NCBI GenBank assembly: GCA_964409295.1
Contig: CAYPCV010000051.1
Span: forward strand, 1-19,811
DNA from: UBA1140 sp964409295
Lineage (GTDB): Bacteria > Campylobacterota > Campylobacteria > Campylobacterales > Sulfurovaceae
Direction: 5' to 3'
DNA: 19,811 bases
Under the pieces are notes generated by a model, which was not told where the DNA came from, ran no database searches, and saw only the letters and a program-made list of their open reading frames with translations. Position 1 is the first letter of the stretch; every line of letters begins with the position of its first letter. The position numbers and the translations under genes are program-made. Positions 6,709 through 14,318 of the stretch are shown here, one piece after another.

Positions 6709-7535
6709 TGAAAATCTTACGAGTCATTATCTCTCTACTACTTCTTTCTAGTTTGGTCTATTTTGGATTTGTAACTTATAAATACTCAAAAAGTTATGAA
6801 ATCAATACCAGTAAAATTGCCAAGGCTTGTGATGCAAATGGTTTAGCATCGGAACGAATAGATGAATTAACGGCGATTATCTCTTTGGGCTTGGTTAAAA
6901 ATGAGAGTAAAATTACATTAGAAAAACTAAAAAAAGAGCAACAGAAATCAAAAAAAATGGCAGAATTAAATCTCTATTACTTTATGGGAACGCTTCTTCT
7001 TACACTTCTTTTTACCTTTATCTGTACCCTTAGAGGAGGAACAATGCTACTAAGTTTTACTACCTTTATTGCGTTGATTTATGGCTTAGTTAATCCAATC
7101 CTTATGGTAACCATTCATAAACAGGTAGATTATCTAGGAGATGTTATTTTATCATTTGAATCCAAGGGAATTATTGGTTCTATTCTAAAGCTTTACCATA
7201 GTGGAGAGTTTGCAGTTGCTTTTACTATTTTGCTCTTTTCTATTTTGCTTCCTGCTATCAAAAGCTTGACATTAACGTTTATGTTAATTTTTTATGAACA
7301 TCCATGGAATCAAAAGATGGTGTCATTTTTTAAACAGATAGGAAAGTGGTCAATGATTGATGTTTTTGTAGTAGCAACCTTTTTGGTCTACTTTACCAGT
7401 AATACAGGAGGTATTAGTGAAGCAGAGATTCAAGTAGGACTTTACTTCTTCTTAACCTATGTTATATTATCTATGATAACAGCTCTACAGACACAAAAAG
7501 TGTTAGATAAAAAGAGAACAACTCAAGATGGTTAA
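6705..7535 (+). CDS. PqiA/LetA-family inner-membrane protein (single domain)
   Basis: A 276-residue integral membrane protein. Hydrophobic segments lie near residues 4-24, 91-108, 113-136, 168-193, 217-232 and 243-261. The paraquat-inducible protein A signature is visible as LLPAIKSLTL (181-190) and IGKWSMIDVFVVA (212-224), followed by the G-I-S-x-A-x-I-x-x-G block (236-245). In E. coli the relatives PqiA and LetA have two such modules and work with the MCE tunnel proteins PqiB and LetB in lipid transport between membranes. Here there is one module, the zinc-binding CxxC pairs of the double-module proteins are missing, and no MCE gene is nearby. It starts inside the stop of the phytase-like gene (4-bp overlap; a second ATG at 6708 is also possible). 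Its stop overlaps the convergent DUF493 stop. Confidence 0.8.
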   Translation: MMKILRVIISLLLLSSLVYFGFVTYKYSKSYEINTSKIAKACDANGLASERIDELTAIISLGLVKNESKITLEKLKKEQQKSKKMAELNLYYFMGTLLLTLLFTFICTLRGGTMLLSFTTFIALIYGLVNPILMVTIHKQVDYLGDVILSFESKGIIGSILKLYHSGEFAVAFTILLFSILLPAIKSLTLTFMLIFYEHPWNQKMVSFFKQIGKWSMIDVFVVATFLVYFTSNTGGISEAEIQVGLYFFLTYVILSMITALQTQKVLDKKRTTQDG

Positions 7536-7548
7536 ATAACCATCTTGA
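7523..7548. terminator. Perfect palindrome spanning two convergent stop codons
   Basis: The 12-bp arms TCAAGATGGTTA (7523-7534) and TAACCATCTTGA (7537-7548) are perfectly complementary around AA. The pqiA-family stop (7533-7535) and the DUF493 stop (7532-7534, minus strand) both lie in it, and it also encodes the last residues of both proteins. A bidirectional terminator is the obvious role. T-rich but interrupted sequence follows on both strands. Confidence 0.6.
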
Positions 7549-7801
7549 CATCTTTATGATTTTGAAATGCTTTAAAAATAGCATCTCTATCTGCTTGTGA
7601 TTCAACTTGGCAGGCTGTACTCAAAGCGTGAAACTTCCCCTTACTAGAGCTATTTCCTCCCTTATTTTTATAGTTACGGCTTCCCATCACTTCAAAAATA
7701 ACGGCTTCGAGTTTAAGCTTGTCTGTTCCTATTATTTTATAACCCCATTCACAAGGATACTCTATCTTTGGTTTTTCACAAGAATTAGCGTCTAAAAGCA
7801 C
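7532..7801 (-). CDS. DUF493 (YbeD-like) protein
   Basis: An 89-residue protein of the YbeD/DUF493 family, a small ferredoxin-like fold related to ACT-type regulatory domains, with no established biochemical role. Family features are the opening strand IEYPCEWGYKIIGTD, the middle SSKGKFHALSTACQVES and the final helix plus strand ending VKMVI (E. coli YbeD ends IVRMVL). It starts with GTG. AGGAGGA inside the moaC end lies 7 nt upstream, and there is no in-frame ATG, so the start is well supported. It overlaps moaC by 17 bp and is translationally coupled to it. Its 3' end overlaps the convergent pqiA-type gene by 4 bp inside a perfect palindrome. Confidence 0.85.
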   Translation of the reverse strand: MLLDANSCEKPKIEYPCEWGYKIIGTDKLKLEAVIFEVMGSRNYKNKGGNSSSKGKFHALSTACQVESQADRDAIFKAFQNHKDVKMVI

Positions 7802-8255
7802 CTGATACTCCTCCTGTTTTCTCTTCTAATTGTATGTTGCGAATAACCATCCCTTTATCTATTGCTTTGAGCATATCGTAAATAGTTAAAAGACCTACAG
7901 AAACACCCATAAGAGCCTCCATCTCAACACCTGTTCTACCTTTAAGTTTTGCACGGACGGTCAGTTTAAAGCCAGGAAGGTCTGAAAGCTCTTCTATATC
8001 TGTTTTTATAGATGTCAACATCAAAGGGTGACACATAGGAATTAGCCTACTGGTCTCTTTTGCACCTTGAATAGCAGCAATAACTGCTGTTTCCAATACA
8101 GGCCCTTTTTTAGCAATATTCTCTACCACAGCCTCATAAGCATCAGGAGTCACTTCGATAACTCCTGATGCTACAGCAACACGCGTACTCTCTTCTTTAT
8201 CTGAGACATCCACCATTTTTGGTTTATTATTTTCATCTAAATGTGTTAGATTCAT
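7785..8255 (-). CDS. moaC: Cyclic pyranopterin monophosphate synthase MoaC
   Basis: A 156-residue cytosolic enzyme converting the MoaA product (3',8-cyclo-7,8-dihydro-GTP) to cyclic pyranopterin monophosphate, the first pterin intermediate of molybdenum cofactor synthesis. Motifs: KMVDVSDK (13-20), the IPMCHPLML block (72-80), GRTGVEMEALM (106-116) and LTIYDMLKAIDKGM (123-136). D127 and K130 match the catalytic Asp/Lys pair, and K49/K50 the third catalytic lysine region. Length is normal. AAAGG precedes the ATG. It lies 23 bp after the kinase-like gene and overlaps the DUF493 gene. The other Moco genes are not here, but the molybdoenzyme SoxC at the right edge shows why the cofactor is needed. 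Confidence 0.96.
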   Translation of the reverse strand: MNLTHLDENNKPKMVDVSDKEESTRVAVASGVIEVTPDAYEAVVENIAKKGPVLETAVIAAIQGAKETSRLIPMCHPLMLTSIKTDIEELSDLPGFKLTVRAKLKGRTGVEMEALMGVSVGLLTIYDMLKAIDKGMVIRNIQLEEKTGGVSGAFRR

Positions 8256-8278
8256 TCTTTACCTTTAATTTTTTTTAG

Positions 8279-9634
8279 CTATTTAAGCGTATAGATTGAT
8301 TTTACTTTATAGCCATTGGTTGTTTTCTTTATTGTCATAAAACCTCGACTCTTACCTGTTGCTTTCTTGCCACTATTTGTTGAGACTTTCCATTTAGTTG
8401 TTGTTTTAATATCACAATAGTCTGTACCATCTTTCTGATATTTTTTTATAATTTTAAACTCTTCGATAGTAAACTCTCTCTTTGTCCATCTTTTATTATA
8501 GCGACGCTTATCTTCTTTAATAGTCGCCTGAGTCACATTTTTTAAAGAGAAATATCGGTCTACATGATAATCATACTTAGAGGCAATATCTTCTACTGAG
8601 CCTGTAGCTGAAGATGCAATAAATTCATCTAAGAAATCTTTAATAGCCACTCGATTAAAGGGGTCTGTTGAGTTTTTTAGAATGGGTGTACCTAATGAAA
8701 TTCCACTATTTAATGTTGGCTCAATTCTTGTTCCCAATGAAACTTGTTCAACCTCTTTGATAGGAAGAGTCTCAACTTTTGGGACAACAACAGTTTTGGG
8801 AACTTCTTCTTGCTCTGGAATCTCTTCTACTTCATTATCAATATAGATAGCATCATCCTCAAGCGTATCCAAATATTTTTGAGTTTCATTTTTCTCTTCG
8901 ATATTTATCTCATTTACTGATTTTGTTTCAGTAACAGGAAGGTACTCATCATGAGAAGAAACGACTTTTGTCTCTTCATTTTTTGGCTCTTTAACTTCTG
9001 TTTCAACTCTAGTTTTAGAGTTAGTAGTCTCGGTTCGGTTTAACAATTCAGGATGATGAATAGGTGTTTGAGTTACCACAACCTGTGGTTTCTCTTCCGT
9101 TTTATCTCTATCTTCTTTGAGCATTTTATAGGCATAAAGTGCTAAACCAGCAACAATAAGAACTGTAATAATCAATATTTTGAGAAATAAAAAAGATTTC
9201 TTTTTTGTTTTCTTATCTGTTAACTCTAAAGAGGGAAGAGATATTTCATCTCGTGGCTGAAAATGTAGATAACTCTCTAAATTAAAATTATTTGTAAATT
9301 CCATAATTGTATAGACGGTATGATTATCTTTAATGTATCCATACGTCTTAACTTCACTATTTTGCCTCTTTTTTTTCGCTGTATCTATCTCTAAAATTAT
9401 CTCTTTCTTCTGTTTATCAAAAACACCTTGTGCTTCTGGTATTGTAAAAACAGACTCATTATTTCGAGAGGAAAATGTCTCTAAAAAAAGCTCTTTTAAT
9501 ACAAAAAAACTCCCTTTTCGATGGTTATCCCGAACCAAATACAGAATTTCAAAATCATCATCTCCTAGAACGTCAATAATCTCATAATGACCTCCAATAT
9601 TCGACCCCACAGGTAGATACTTACTTTTTTCCAT
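8279..9634 (-). CDS. Membrane protein with N-lobe-only Ser/Thr kinase-like domain and periplasmic C-terminal domain
   Basis: A 451-residue bitopic protein. Residues 12-126 follow the first half of a bacterial Ser/Thr kinase: GGHYEIIDVLG (14-24), a glycine loop reduced to GDDDFEILYLV, the strand FVLKELF with the ATP lysine K47, the alpha-C helix with E82, and a hinge-like YTIMEFTNNFNLESYL (108-123). The sequence then goes straight to a basic stretch (KKTKKK) and one transmembrane helix (about 148-170). There is no HRD catalytic loop, no DFG and no C-lobe. After the membrane comes a roughly 150-residue Glu/Thr/Pro-rich linker. A folded C-terminal domain follows (about 329-451: FLDEFIASSATGSVEDI, HVDRYFSLKNVT, YNKRWTKREFTI), which looks NTF2-like and should be periplasmic. 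Catalysis is very unlikely; a signalling or scaffold role is inferred. It starts 44 bp after batD. TATGAT at 9665-9660 might give it its own promoter. Confidence 0.75.
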   Translation of the reverse strand: MEKSKYLPVGSNIGGHYEIIDVLGDDDFEILYLVRDNHRKGSFFVLKELFLETFSSRNNESVFTIPEAQGVFDKQKKEIILEIDTAKKKRQNSEVKTYGYIKDNHTVYTIMEFTNNFNLESYLHFQPRDEISLPSLELTDKKTKKKSFLFLKILIITVLIVAGLALYAYKMLKEDRDKTEEKPQVVVTQTPIHHPELLNRTETTNSKTRVETEVKEPKNEETKVVSSHDEYLPVTETKSVNEINIEEKNETQKYLDTLEDDAIYIDNEVEEIPEQEEVPKTVVVPKVETLPIKEVEQVSLGTRIEPTLNSGISLGTPILKNSTDPFNRVAIKDFLDEFIASSATGSVEDIASKYDYHVDRYFSLKNVTQATIKEDKRRYNKRWTKREFTIEEFKIIKKYQKDGTDYCDIKTTTKWKVSTNSGKKATGKSRGFMTIKKTTNGYKVKSIYTLK

Positions 9635-9678
9635 CTATACTGTACCTTTTTTAGTGGGAATCATAGCAAATTAAATAT

Positions 9679-11232
9679 TTAAATATCTATAAACTTTGCA
9701 CCCTTCAACTCTCTCTCTTCAAAAAAATCCATTAAATCTTCTTTGTCGATTTTGTGTGAAGTCCCTTTATAAAGGTTCTCTTCTAACTGATTTAAGGCAT
9801 TTGAGATACGTTTATGCTCTTTTGAATAGGGTAATAAAAGATTAAATAATGTTCTATCATCTTTGGCTCTTTTTATCATCTTAATTATGCTTACTTCCTG
9901 TTTTTTCTTGTTTCTACTCAATAAATTGACTAAAACCATCAGCAGAATACCAAGAATAACTCCAATAGCTAAGAAAAGGTATTTAAGATAGGCATCTTCT
10001 TTTTTCATCACTATTTTAGTTTTTATTTTAGCAGGAGTTTGAACAATTTGACTTGGGCTAACCTCAATTGTTGATGCCTGATGAGCTGTTGTTTTTGTTG
10101 CTCCTAAAACCTCAATATCAATAGGCTCCGTATGAACTGTTTTAACAGTTTTGGTCACTTTATCAAAATACTCTAAGGTTAAAGCAGGAATAGTAAAGTT
10201 TTGGTCGGCAATCAAGGCTATTTTTTCTCTAAAGACTCCTTGGTAAATACCATGAACCTCTTTAGAGGTTATTTTTGGTTCATCAGCGTAGATAATAACG
10301 TTTGCAATATCAAGTTCAAACTTTTTAACATCATCAATGTTTCCTTCTCCTTTAACCGAGATACTCAAATTAACAGGTTTATTTGCTTCTACTTTTTGTT
10401 TATCAACTTCTGCTTGAATTTGATAGTTTCCATAAAGTTCCAACCCCTGTGGCAAAGGCTTTACCTTTAGTTTTAATCTATTTGAATAAACTTTTTGCCA
10501 ATTTAATGGTTGGCTCATACTGTTAAAAAATGGGTCATCAAAAAAACCACCACTATGTCGTTGTCGGCGTGCAACCTTGCCTACTAATGTCTCAATGGCA
10601 GGAATAGTGTACTCGCCTGACTTTTGAGGAAAAAGTGTGTAATGAAGTGTCTGAACAATATAATCTCCCTCTGTAGTGTGCGTTATCTCCTCTTTTTTCT
10701 TGACCCAAAAATCTTCTAGTTTGGGTTCTCCCAACTGTACTTGGTCTGCACGAGCATTATGTTTTGCTTTAAAAGAGATACTTAGAGTCAATGCTTCTCC
10801 CACATACGATTCATTTTTATCAAGAGAGAGTTCAACCATAAACTCAGAACCTTTTTTACTCGCTGTCGGTTTTAATACGTTTAAAGTCAACTCTTTTGTC
10901 TTATACTCTTTTCCATCTACTTGAACAATAAAGGCAGGAATAACAAGTGATTTTGAAACCCTAAAACTGTATGTTTTAGAGGTGGTTCGTGTTATTTTAG
11001 TATTAATCATCGAGATGGATTCCGAAGAAGACCTACCAAGGATAGGATTTCCCTCTATCTCATTAATTTTAGGAAAGGAGATGTCATTTCCATCTGCTGT
11101 AATAATAAAATTAACTGTATCTCCTTCATAAACCGTTGCAGAGCTTAAAGATACTTTTACCTCTGCAAAGCCAAAGCTTGTGAAAATAAGTATTAAAAAT
11201 AGTTTTATTGTTTTACCAAGGGTTTGTTTCAT
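9679..11232 (-). CDS. batD: BatD-family protein (Bat 'oxygen tolerance' envelope protein)
   Basis: A 517-residue protein with a signal peptide (about 1-23, ending FTSFGFAEVKVSL). A large periplasmic beta-rich region follows (EVKVSLSSATVYEGDTVNFI, then SLDKNESYVGEALTLSISF, then ANKPVNLSISVKGEGNI), made of repeated Ig-like sandwich segments typical of BatD. It includes the family GG-F-DDPFF stretch near residue 230. A single transmembrane helix lies at about 416-437, followed by a cytosolic tail of about 80 residues. BatD works with the VWA proteins BatA and BatB. The proteins were first tied to aerotolerance in Bacteroides, and later work favours a general envelope-stress or periplasmic role. 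The start overlaps the batC end by 20 bp. It is the last bat gene here, followed after 44 bp by the kinase-like gene. Confidence 0.9.
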   Translation of the reverse strand: MKQTLGKTIKLFLILIFTSFGFAEVKVSLSSATVYEGDTVNFIITADGNDISFPKINEIEGNPILGRSSSESISMINTKITRTTSKTYSFRVSKSLVIPAFIVQVDGKEYKTKELTLNVLKPTASKKGSEFMVELSLDKNESYVGEALTLSISFKAKHNARADQVQLGEPKLEDFWVKKKEEITHTTEGDYIVQTLHYTLFPQKSGEYTIPAIETLVGKVARRQRHSGGFFDDPFFNSMSQPLNWQKVYSNRLKLKVKPLPQGLELYGNYQIQAEVDKQKVEANKPVNLSISVKGEGNIDDVKKFELDIANVIIYADEPKITSKEVHGIYQGVFREKIALIADQNFTIPALTLEYFDKVTKTVKTVHTEPIDIEVLGATKTTAHQASTIEVSPSQIVQTPAKIKTKIVMKKEDAYLKYLFLAIGVILGILLMVLVNLLSRNKKKQEVSIIKMIKRAKDDRTLFNLLLPYSKEHKRISNALNQLEENLYKGTSHKIDKEDLMDFFEERELKGAKFIDI

Positions 11233-11998
11233 TCTCTTTTTTTCCTTTATTAAGTGGTATCATCAAGGTATTTACCCCTCTTTGATTGAGCATTTTTTGC
11301 CATTTTCTCTCTTCCATATTGCTAATAGGAACTTCTGTTTTATTCTGCTCATTCATCTGCTGTTCTTGCTTTCTTTTCTCTTTATTCTTTTCTTTATCTC
11401 TCTTCTCTTCTTGCTCTTTTTTCTTTTTCTCGGCTTCTTTCTTTTCTTTATCTTTATCTTTCTGTTCTTTATCTTTCTCATCTTCAGACTTCTTTTTATC
11501 TGAATCTTTTTTCTCTTTAGAATCTTTTTTATTTTTATCGTCTTTATCTTTTTGATTCTCTTTATCTTTATTCTTTTTGTCGTTCTTTTTATCCTCTTTC
11601 TTTTTTTGCTCTTCTTTTTTCTTTTTTAGGAGTTCGAGATTAAACTTTGTATCTTTGTCCTCTCCTAATTTTAAAGCATCTTCATAGGATTTTATTGCTT
11701 TGTCTATCTTTTTCATTTGTGCGTAAGCATTACCAATATTGTGCAGTTTTTTTGCTTCTAATTTTGGTTCAACAATAGTCTGATACGCTTCGATTGCCTC
11801 TTTATATTTTTTTTGACGATAGAGGCTGTCTGCTTCATTAAACTTAGCCTCATCGCTATTTACTTTGGCATAATTTTCTTGGGCTTTAGTGTAATTTTTA
11901 TCATTATATGCCTCTTTTGCCTCTTTTAAGTAGCTAAAATCTAAAAGAGAAGCCGATAAAAAAAGTGAAAAAAAGATTAAACTTATAAGGTATCTCAT
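11213..11998 (-). CDS. batC: BatC-like TPR protein with highly charged tail
   Basis: A 261-residue protein. After a signal or anchor helix (MRYLISLIFFSLFLSAS) come about three TPR repeats (roughly 25-115: YNDKNYTKAQENYAKV, YRQKKYKEAIEAYQTI, AYAQMKKIDKAIKSYEDAL). A tail of about 100 residues made almost entirely of Lys, Glu, Asp, Gln and Asn follows (about 123-222). It ends in a short conserved-looking segment, EERKWQKMLNQRG plus TLMIPL, often seen in BatB/BatC-type proteins. TPRs suggest protein-protein contact with the VWA partners. It overlaps batB by 4 bp (ATGA) and batD by 20 bp. The charged tail could be a coiled or extended spacer in the periplasm. Naming follows position and the TPR; BatE-like is an alternative label. 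Confidence 0.85.
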   Translation of the reverse strand: MRYLISLIFFSLFLSASLLDFSYLKEAKEAYNDKNYTKAQENYAKVNSDEAKFNEADSLYRQKKYKEAIEAYQTIVEPKLEAKKLHNIGNAYAQMKKIDKAIKSYEDALKLGEDKDTKFNLELLKKKKEEQKKKEDKKNDKKNKDKENQKDKDDKNKKDSKEKKDSDKKKSEDEKDKEQKDKDKEKKEAEKKKKEQEEKRDKEKNKEKRKQEQQMNEQNKTEVPISNMEERKWQKMLNQRGVNTLMIPLNKGKKENETNPW

Positions 11999-12975
11999 CT
12001 GTTCTCCTTTCGTTTTTGTAATTTAGGAATAGAAAAAAGTGCAACAAAAAAGAATAAAAGAGCAAAAGATAGAGGATAAACAAACAGCTCTCTTCTATCT
12101 TTTATCGTTGAATTCTCCTCTTTTTTATTTTGATATGAATTTTGAATCGTATCGGCTAAAAGCTTTATATCGTCATGGGCTAATGAATATTTCATATATG
12201 CACCACCTGTACTCATGGCAAGTTTCTTGATATTGTCCGTTCTTTTAACCACTACAATATTTCCACTTCTATCTTTTAGAACACCATTTTTATCTTTTAT
12301 AACTCCACCTTTATCTGTGCCTATGTTATAGATGTAGACAACGATATTACTCTTTTTACAATAGGCTATCTCTTTAGAAAACTCTTTTTGGTCACTTCCA
12401 TCAGTAAAAATAAGCAATGTTTTCTTTTTCTCATTTCCAAATAGATTATTTGCAGACTCTAATGTAACCATAATATCTGTACCTTTTAAGTTCAAATAGT
12501 CCAAATTAAGATTCTTACCTAAAAATTTCAATGAGTGAAAATCTTGTGTTAAAGGTGAAATTAAAAATGTTTGTGATGAGAAACCAATAAGTGCAATCTT
12601 ACTCTGCTTAAAATAATCTAACGAGTCAAAAAATTTCTTTTTAGCAAAATCAAAACGACTAGGGTAGACATCATTAGCAAACATCGACTTAGACATATCA
12701 ATGGCTGTAACAATATTAATAAAACTGGATTTTACTTCTATCTCTCCATTATCTATCTGTGGACGTGCTAAAGCTAAAATAGTGAATGCAATCGTATTAA
12801 GTAAAAACACTCTTCTCCATCGTTTAGAGAGAGAGTTGTTTTTAAGCTTTACTCGTTTTAATACCTCTTTTGAAAAAACACTCTCTAAATCATTTTTTTT
12901 AGATTTCAAAAAGTAAAAGAGAGGCAATAACAGTAGTAAAAGCCATAAAAATTCTATATTATTAAAGGTTATCAT
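11995..12975 (-). CDS. batB: BatB, von Willebrand factor A domain membrane protein
   Basis: A 326-residue protein with an N-terminal pair of membrane helices (about 7-23 and 54-70), a VWA domain (about 85-285) and a C-terminal helix (about 298-317). The metal-binding MIDAS motif is complete: DMSKSM with D93, S95 and S97, T166 in GTDI, and D192 in TDGSD. VWA domains of this type bind partner proteins through the metal. The gene follows batA after 3 bp and overlaps batC by 4 bp, so expression is tightly coupled. Aligned with BatA, it keeps the RPQ segment after the second helix (71-73), a usual Bat feature. The family call is secure; the physiological role in this organism is not known. Confidence 0.92.
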   Translation of the reverse strand: MITFNNIEFLWLLLLLLPLFYFLKSKKNDLESVFSKEVLKRVKLKNNSLSKRWRRVFLLNTIAFTILALARPQIDNGEIEVKSSFINIVTAIDMSKSMFANDVYPSRFDFAKKKFFDSLDYFKQSKIALIGFSSQTFLISPLTQDFHSLKFLGKNLNLDYLNLKGTDIMVTLESANNLFGNEKKKTLLIFTDGSDQKEFSKEIAYCKKSNIVVYIYNIGTDKGGVIKDKNGVLKDRSGNIVVVKRTDNIKKLAMSTGGAYMKYSLAHDDIKLLADTIQNSYQNKKEENSTIKDRRELFVYPLSFALLFFFVALFSIPKLQKRKENR

Positions 12976-12978
12976 TTT

Positions 12979-13872
12979 TTACTCCCTATTTGCTACAATA
13001 AAGTAGCCTAATAAAAACAGTAGAGCTAAAGCTAATAAGTACTGAAAATAGTAGGTTTTTTTTACATATTTATCGGCTTTTATCTCTGATTTTTCTAAAG
13101 TATTAATAACGCTGTAAATCTCTTTGAGCTTCTCTATAGTATTGGCAGAAAAATATTTTCCACCTGTCTCTTTAGAAATTTTTTGAAGCACAGCAGGATT
13201 AAAATCACGTCCTGCATTTCCTACCCCTACGGTATAGACTTTTATACCATATTTCTTAGCTGTTTTAATGGCAACCTCCAAAGGAATAGTCTCTGTATTA
13301 TCCATTCCATCGGTTAGTAAAATAGCAATTTTCTCTTTGGATTTTGATGTTTTAAAGAGATTGGAACTTAAAAAAAGAGCTTCGTTCAATGCTGTTTTTT
13401 GCCGTCCTGCAATACCTACTTCCAAGCGTTGTAAAAGACGCTTAATACTTTTCTTATCGTAAGTTAATGGTACTGCAACGTATGCAAAATCAGCAAAAAT
13501 GCTCAATGCTAGTTTATCGTGTTTTCGTTGGTCTACAAAATCTTTAACAATCTCTTTAACAATTCCAAATTTATTGTACTCACTCATGGAACCACTTGCA
13601 TCAAGAATCAGTGAAATTTCATAACCTTTGTCATTCTTAATCACAACCGTATCTTCTTGAATGGGACTGGCTAATGCGATTACTAAAAATACAAATGCTA
13701 AAATTTTTAAACTCTTTAAAAACCAACGATTTTTTTGAGAAGCTTTTTCAAGCATCATCATATTTGGAAAATAGAGAGAAACTCCCTTTTGTTTACAAAA
13801 TTTATTACAAATTAAAAAAAGAATAAATAGTAAAAATACAAAGGGATACTCAAAAGTAAAACTATTTAACAT
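12979..13872 (-). CDS. batA: BatA, von Willebrand factor A domain membrane protein
   Basis: A 297-residue VWA membrane protein. Helices lie near residues 9-22 and 53-69, a VWA domain at about 85-265, and a C-terminal helix at about 275-293. The MIDAS residues are all present: D91, S93 and S95 in DASGSMS, T160 in QKTALNEA, and D188 in LTDGMDN. The ASP segment after the second helix is the counterpart of BatB's RPQ. The two VWA proteins in tandem with TPR and BatD genes are the standard Bat arrangement. It overlaps the upstream DUF4381-like gene by 7 bp and is followed by batB after 3 bp. The conserved metal site suggests a working partner-binding surface. Confidence 0.93.
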   Translation of the reverse strand: MLNSFTFEYPFVFLLFILFLICNKFCKQKGVSLYFPNMMMLEKASQKNRWFLKSLKILAFVFLVIALASPIQEDTVVIKNDKGYEISLILDASGSMSEYNKFGIVKEIVKDFVDQRKHDKLALSIFADFAYVAVPLTYDKKSIKRLLQRLEVGIAGRQKTALNEALFLSSNLFKTSKSKEKIAILLTDGMDNTETIPLEVAIKTAKKYGIKVYTVGVGNAGRDFNPAVLQKISKETGGKYFSANTIEKLKEIYSVINTLEKSEIKADKYVKKTYYFQYLLALALLFLLGYFIVANRE

Positions 13873-14246
13873 TTAAGTTCTCCTATAAAGGATTTGATTC
13901 TTTTCTCGACACTACTCTCCAGTGGGGGAATCTCTTTTTTATACTTATAAATCGTTAACTCTTTTATAATTGAATCAAATTCTTTCTGATTTTTCTCATT
14001 TAAAAAGCCTCTTCCCTCTTCTTCAAATGTATAGACTACTGATTTTGTATCTCTAAAATCAATATGGTTTAATTTCTCTAAAGCTCTCTGTTTTGGCGTA
14101 ATCTTTTTACCTCTTTTTCGTCTATTTTTAAAAAAATAGAGAAGCAAAGCTAGGAGTATAATGAGAAAGCTAGTGAGTCCCATAAGAATAAAGAGACTGT
14201 ACTCATGTACTTCAACGATATCTTTTATATCTTTTAGTTCTTCCAT
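13866..14246 (-). CDS. DUF4381-like single-pass membrane protein of the bat operon
   Basis: A 126-residue protein: LKDIKDIVEVHEY at the N-terminus, a transmembrane helix (about 17-40, SLFILMGLTSFLIILLALLLYFF), a basic stop-transfer patch NRRKRGKK, then a helical cytosolic domain of about 80 residues. The pattern of a short periplasmic start with LxDI, one helix and a helical cytosolic part is that of DUF4381 proteins, which commonly sit between DUF58 and batA in aerotolerance operons. The resemblance is moderate. It is the first gene of the cluster here, with AGAGGT 5 nt before the ATG, and it overlaps batA by 7 bp. A likely -10 box (TATAAT on the minus strand, 14285-14280) precedes it. Confidence 0.65.
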   Translation of the reverse strand: MEELKDIKDIVEVHEYSLFILMGLTSFLIILLALLLYFFKNRRKRGKKITPKQRALEKLNHIDFRDTKSVVYTFEEEGRGFLNEKNQKEFDSIIKELTIYKYKKEIPPLESSVEKRIKSFIGELKC

Positions 14247-14279
14247 GTTACCTCTATTTATGTAGATATTATTTTTGAA

Positions 14280-14285
14280 ATTATA
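14280..14285 (-). promoter_or_regulatory. Probable -10 box of the bat operon
   Basis: TATAAT on the minus strand, 33 bp upstream of the DUF4381-like ATG, in the 72-bp gap after the YfcE-like gene. There is no clear -35 hexamer. TTAACCAACCATTAA (14312-14298) just upstream is a small inverted repeat (TTAA/TTAA with a spacer) of unknown meaning. Confidence 0.45.
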
Positions 14286-14318
14286 AGGAAAAAGAGTTAA
14301 TGGTTGGTTAAGAATAGT

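Noticed and set aside
8279..9634. Frameshifted or deleted ordinary Ser/Thr kinase gene
   Set aside because: The frame stays open with a proper membrane helix, linker and folded C-terminal domain, and no HRD or DFG block was noticed nearby; a coherent architecture fits better.
11180..11555. Two long open frames opposite batC (11180-11503 and 11286-11555) rich in Phe, Leu and Ser
   Set aside because: They are the complement of the Lys/Glu-rich batC tail; the composition follows from the repeats and there is no start signal.
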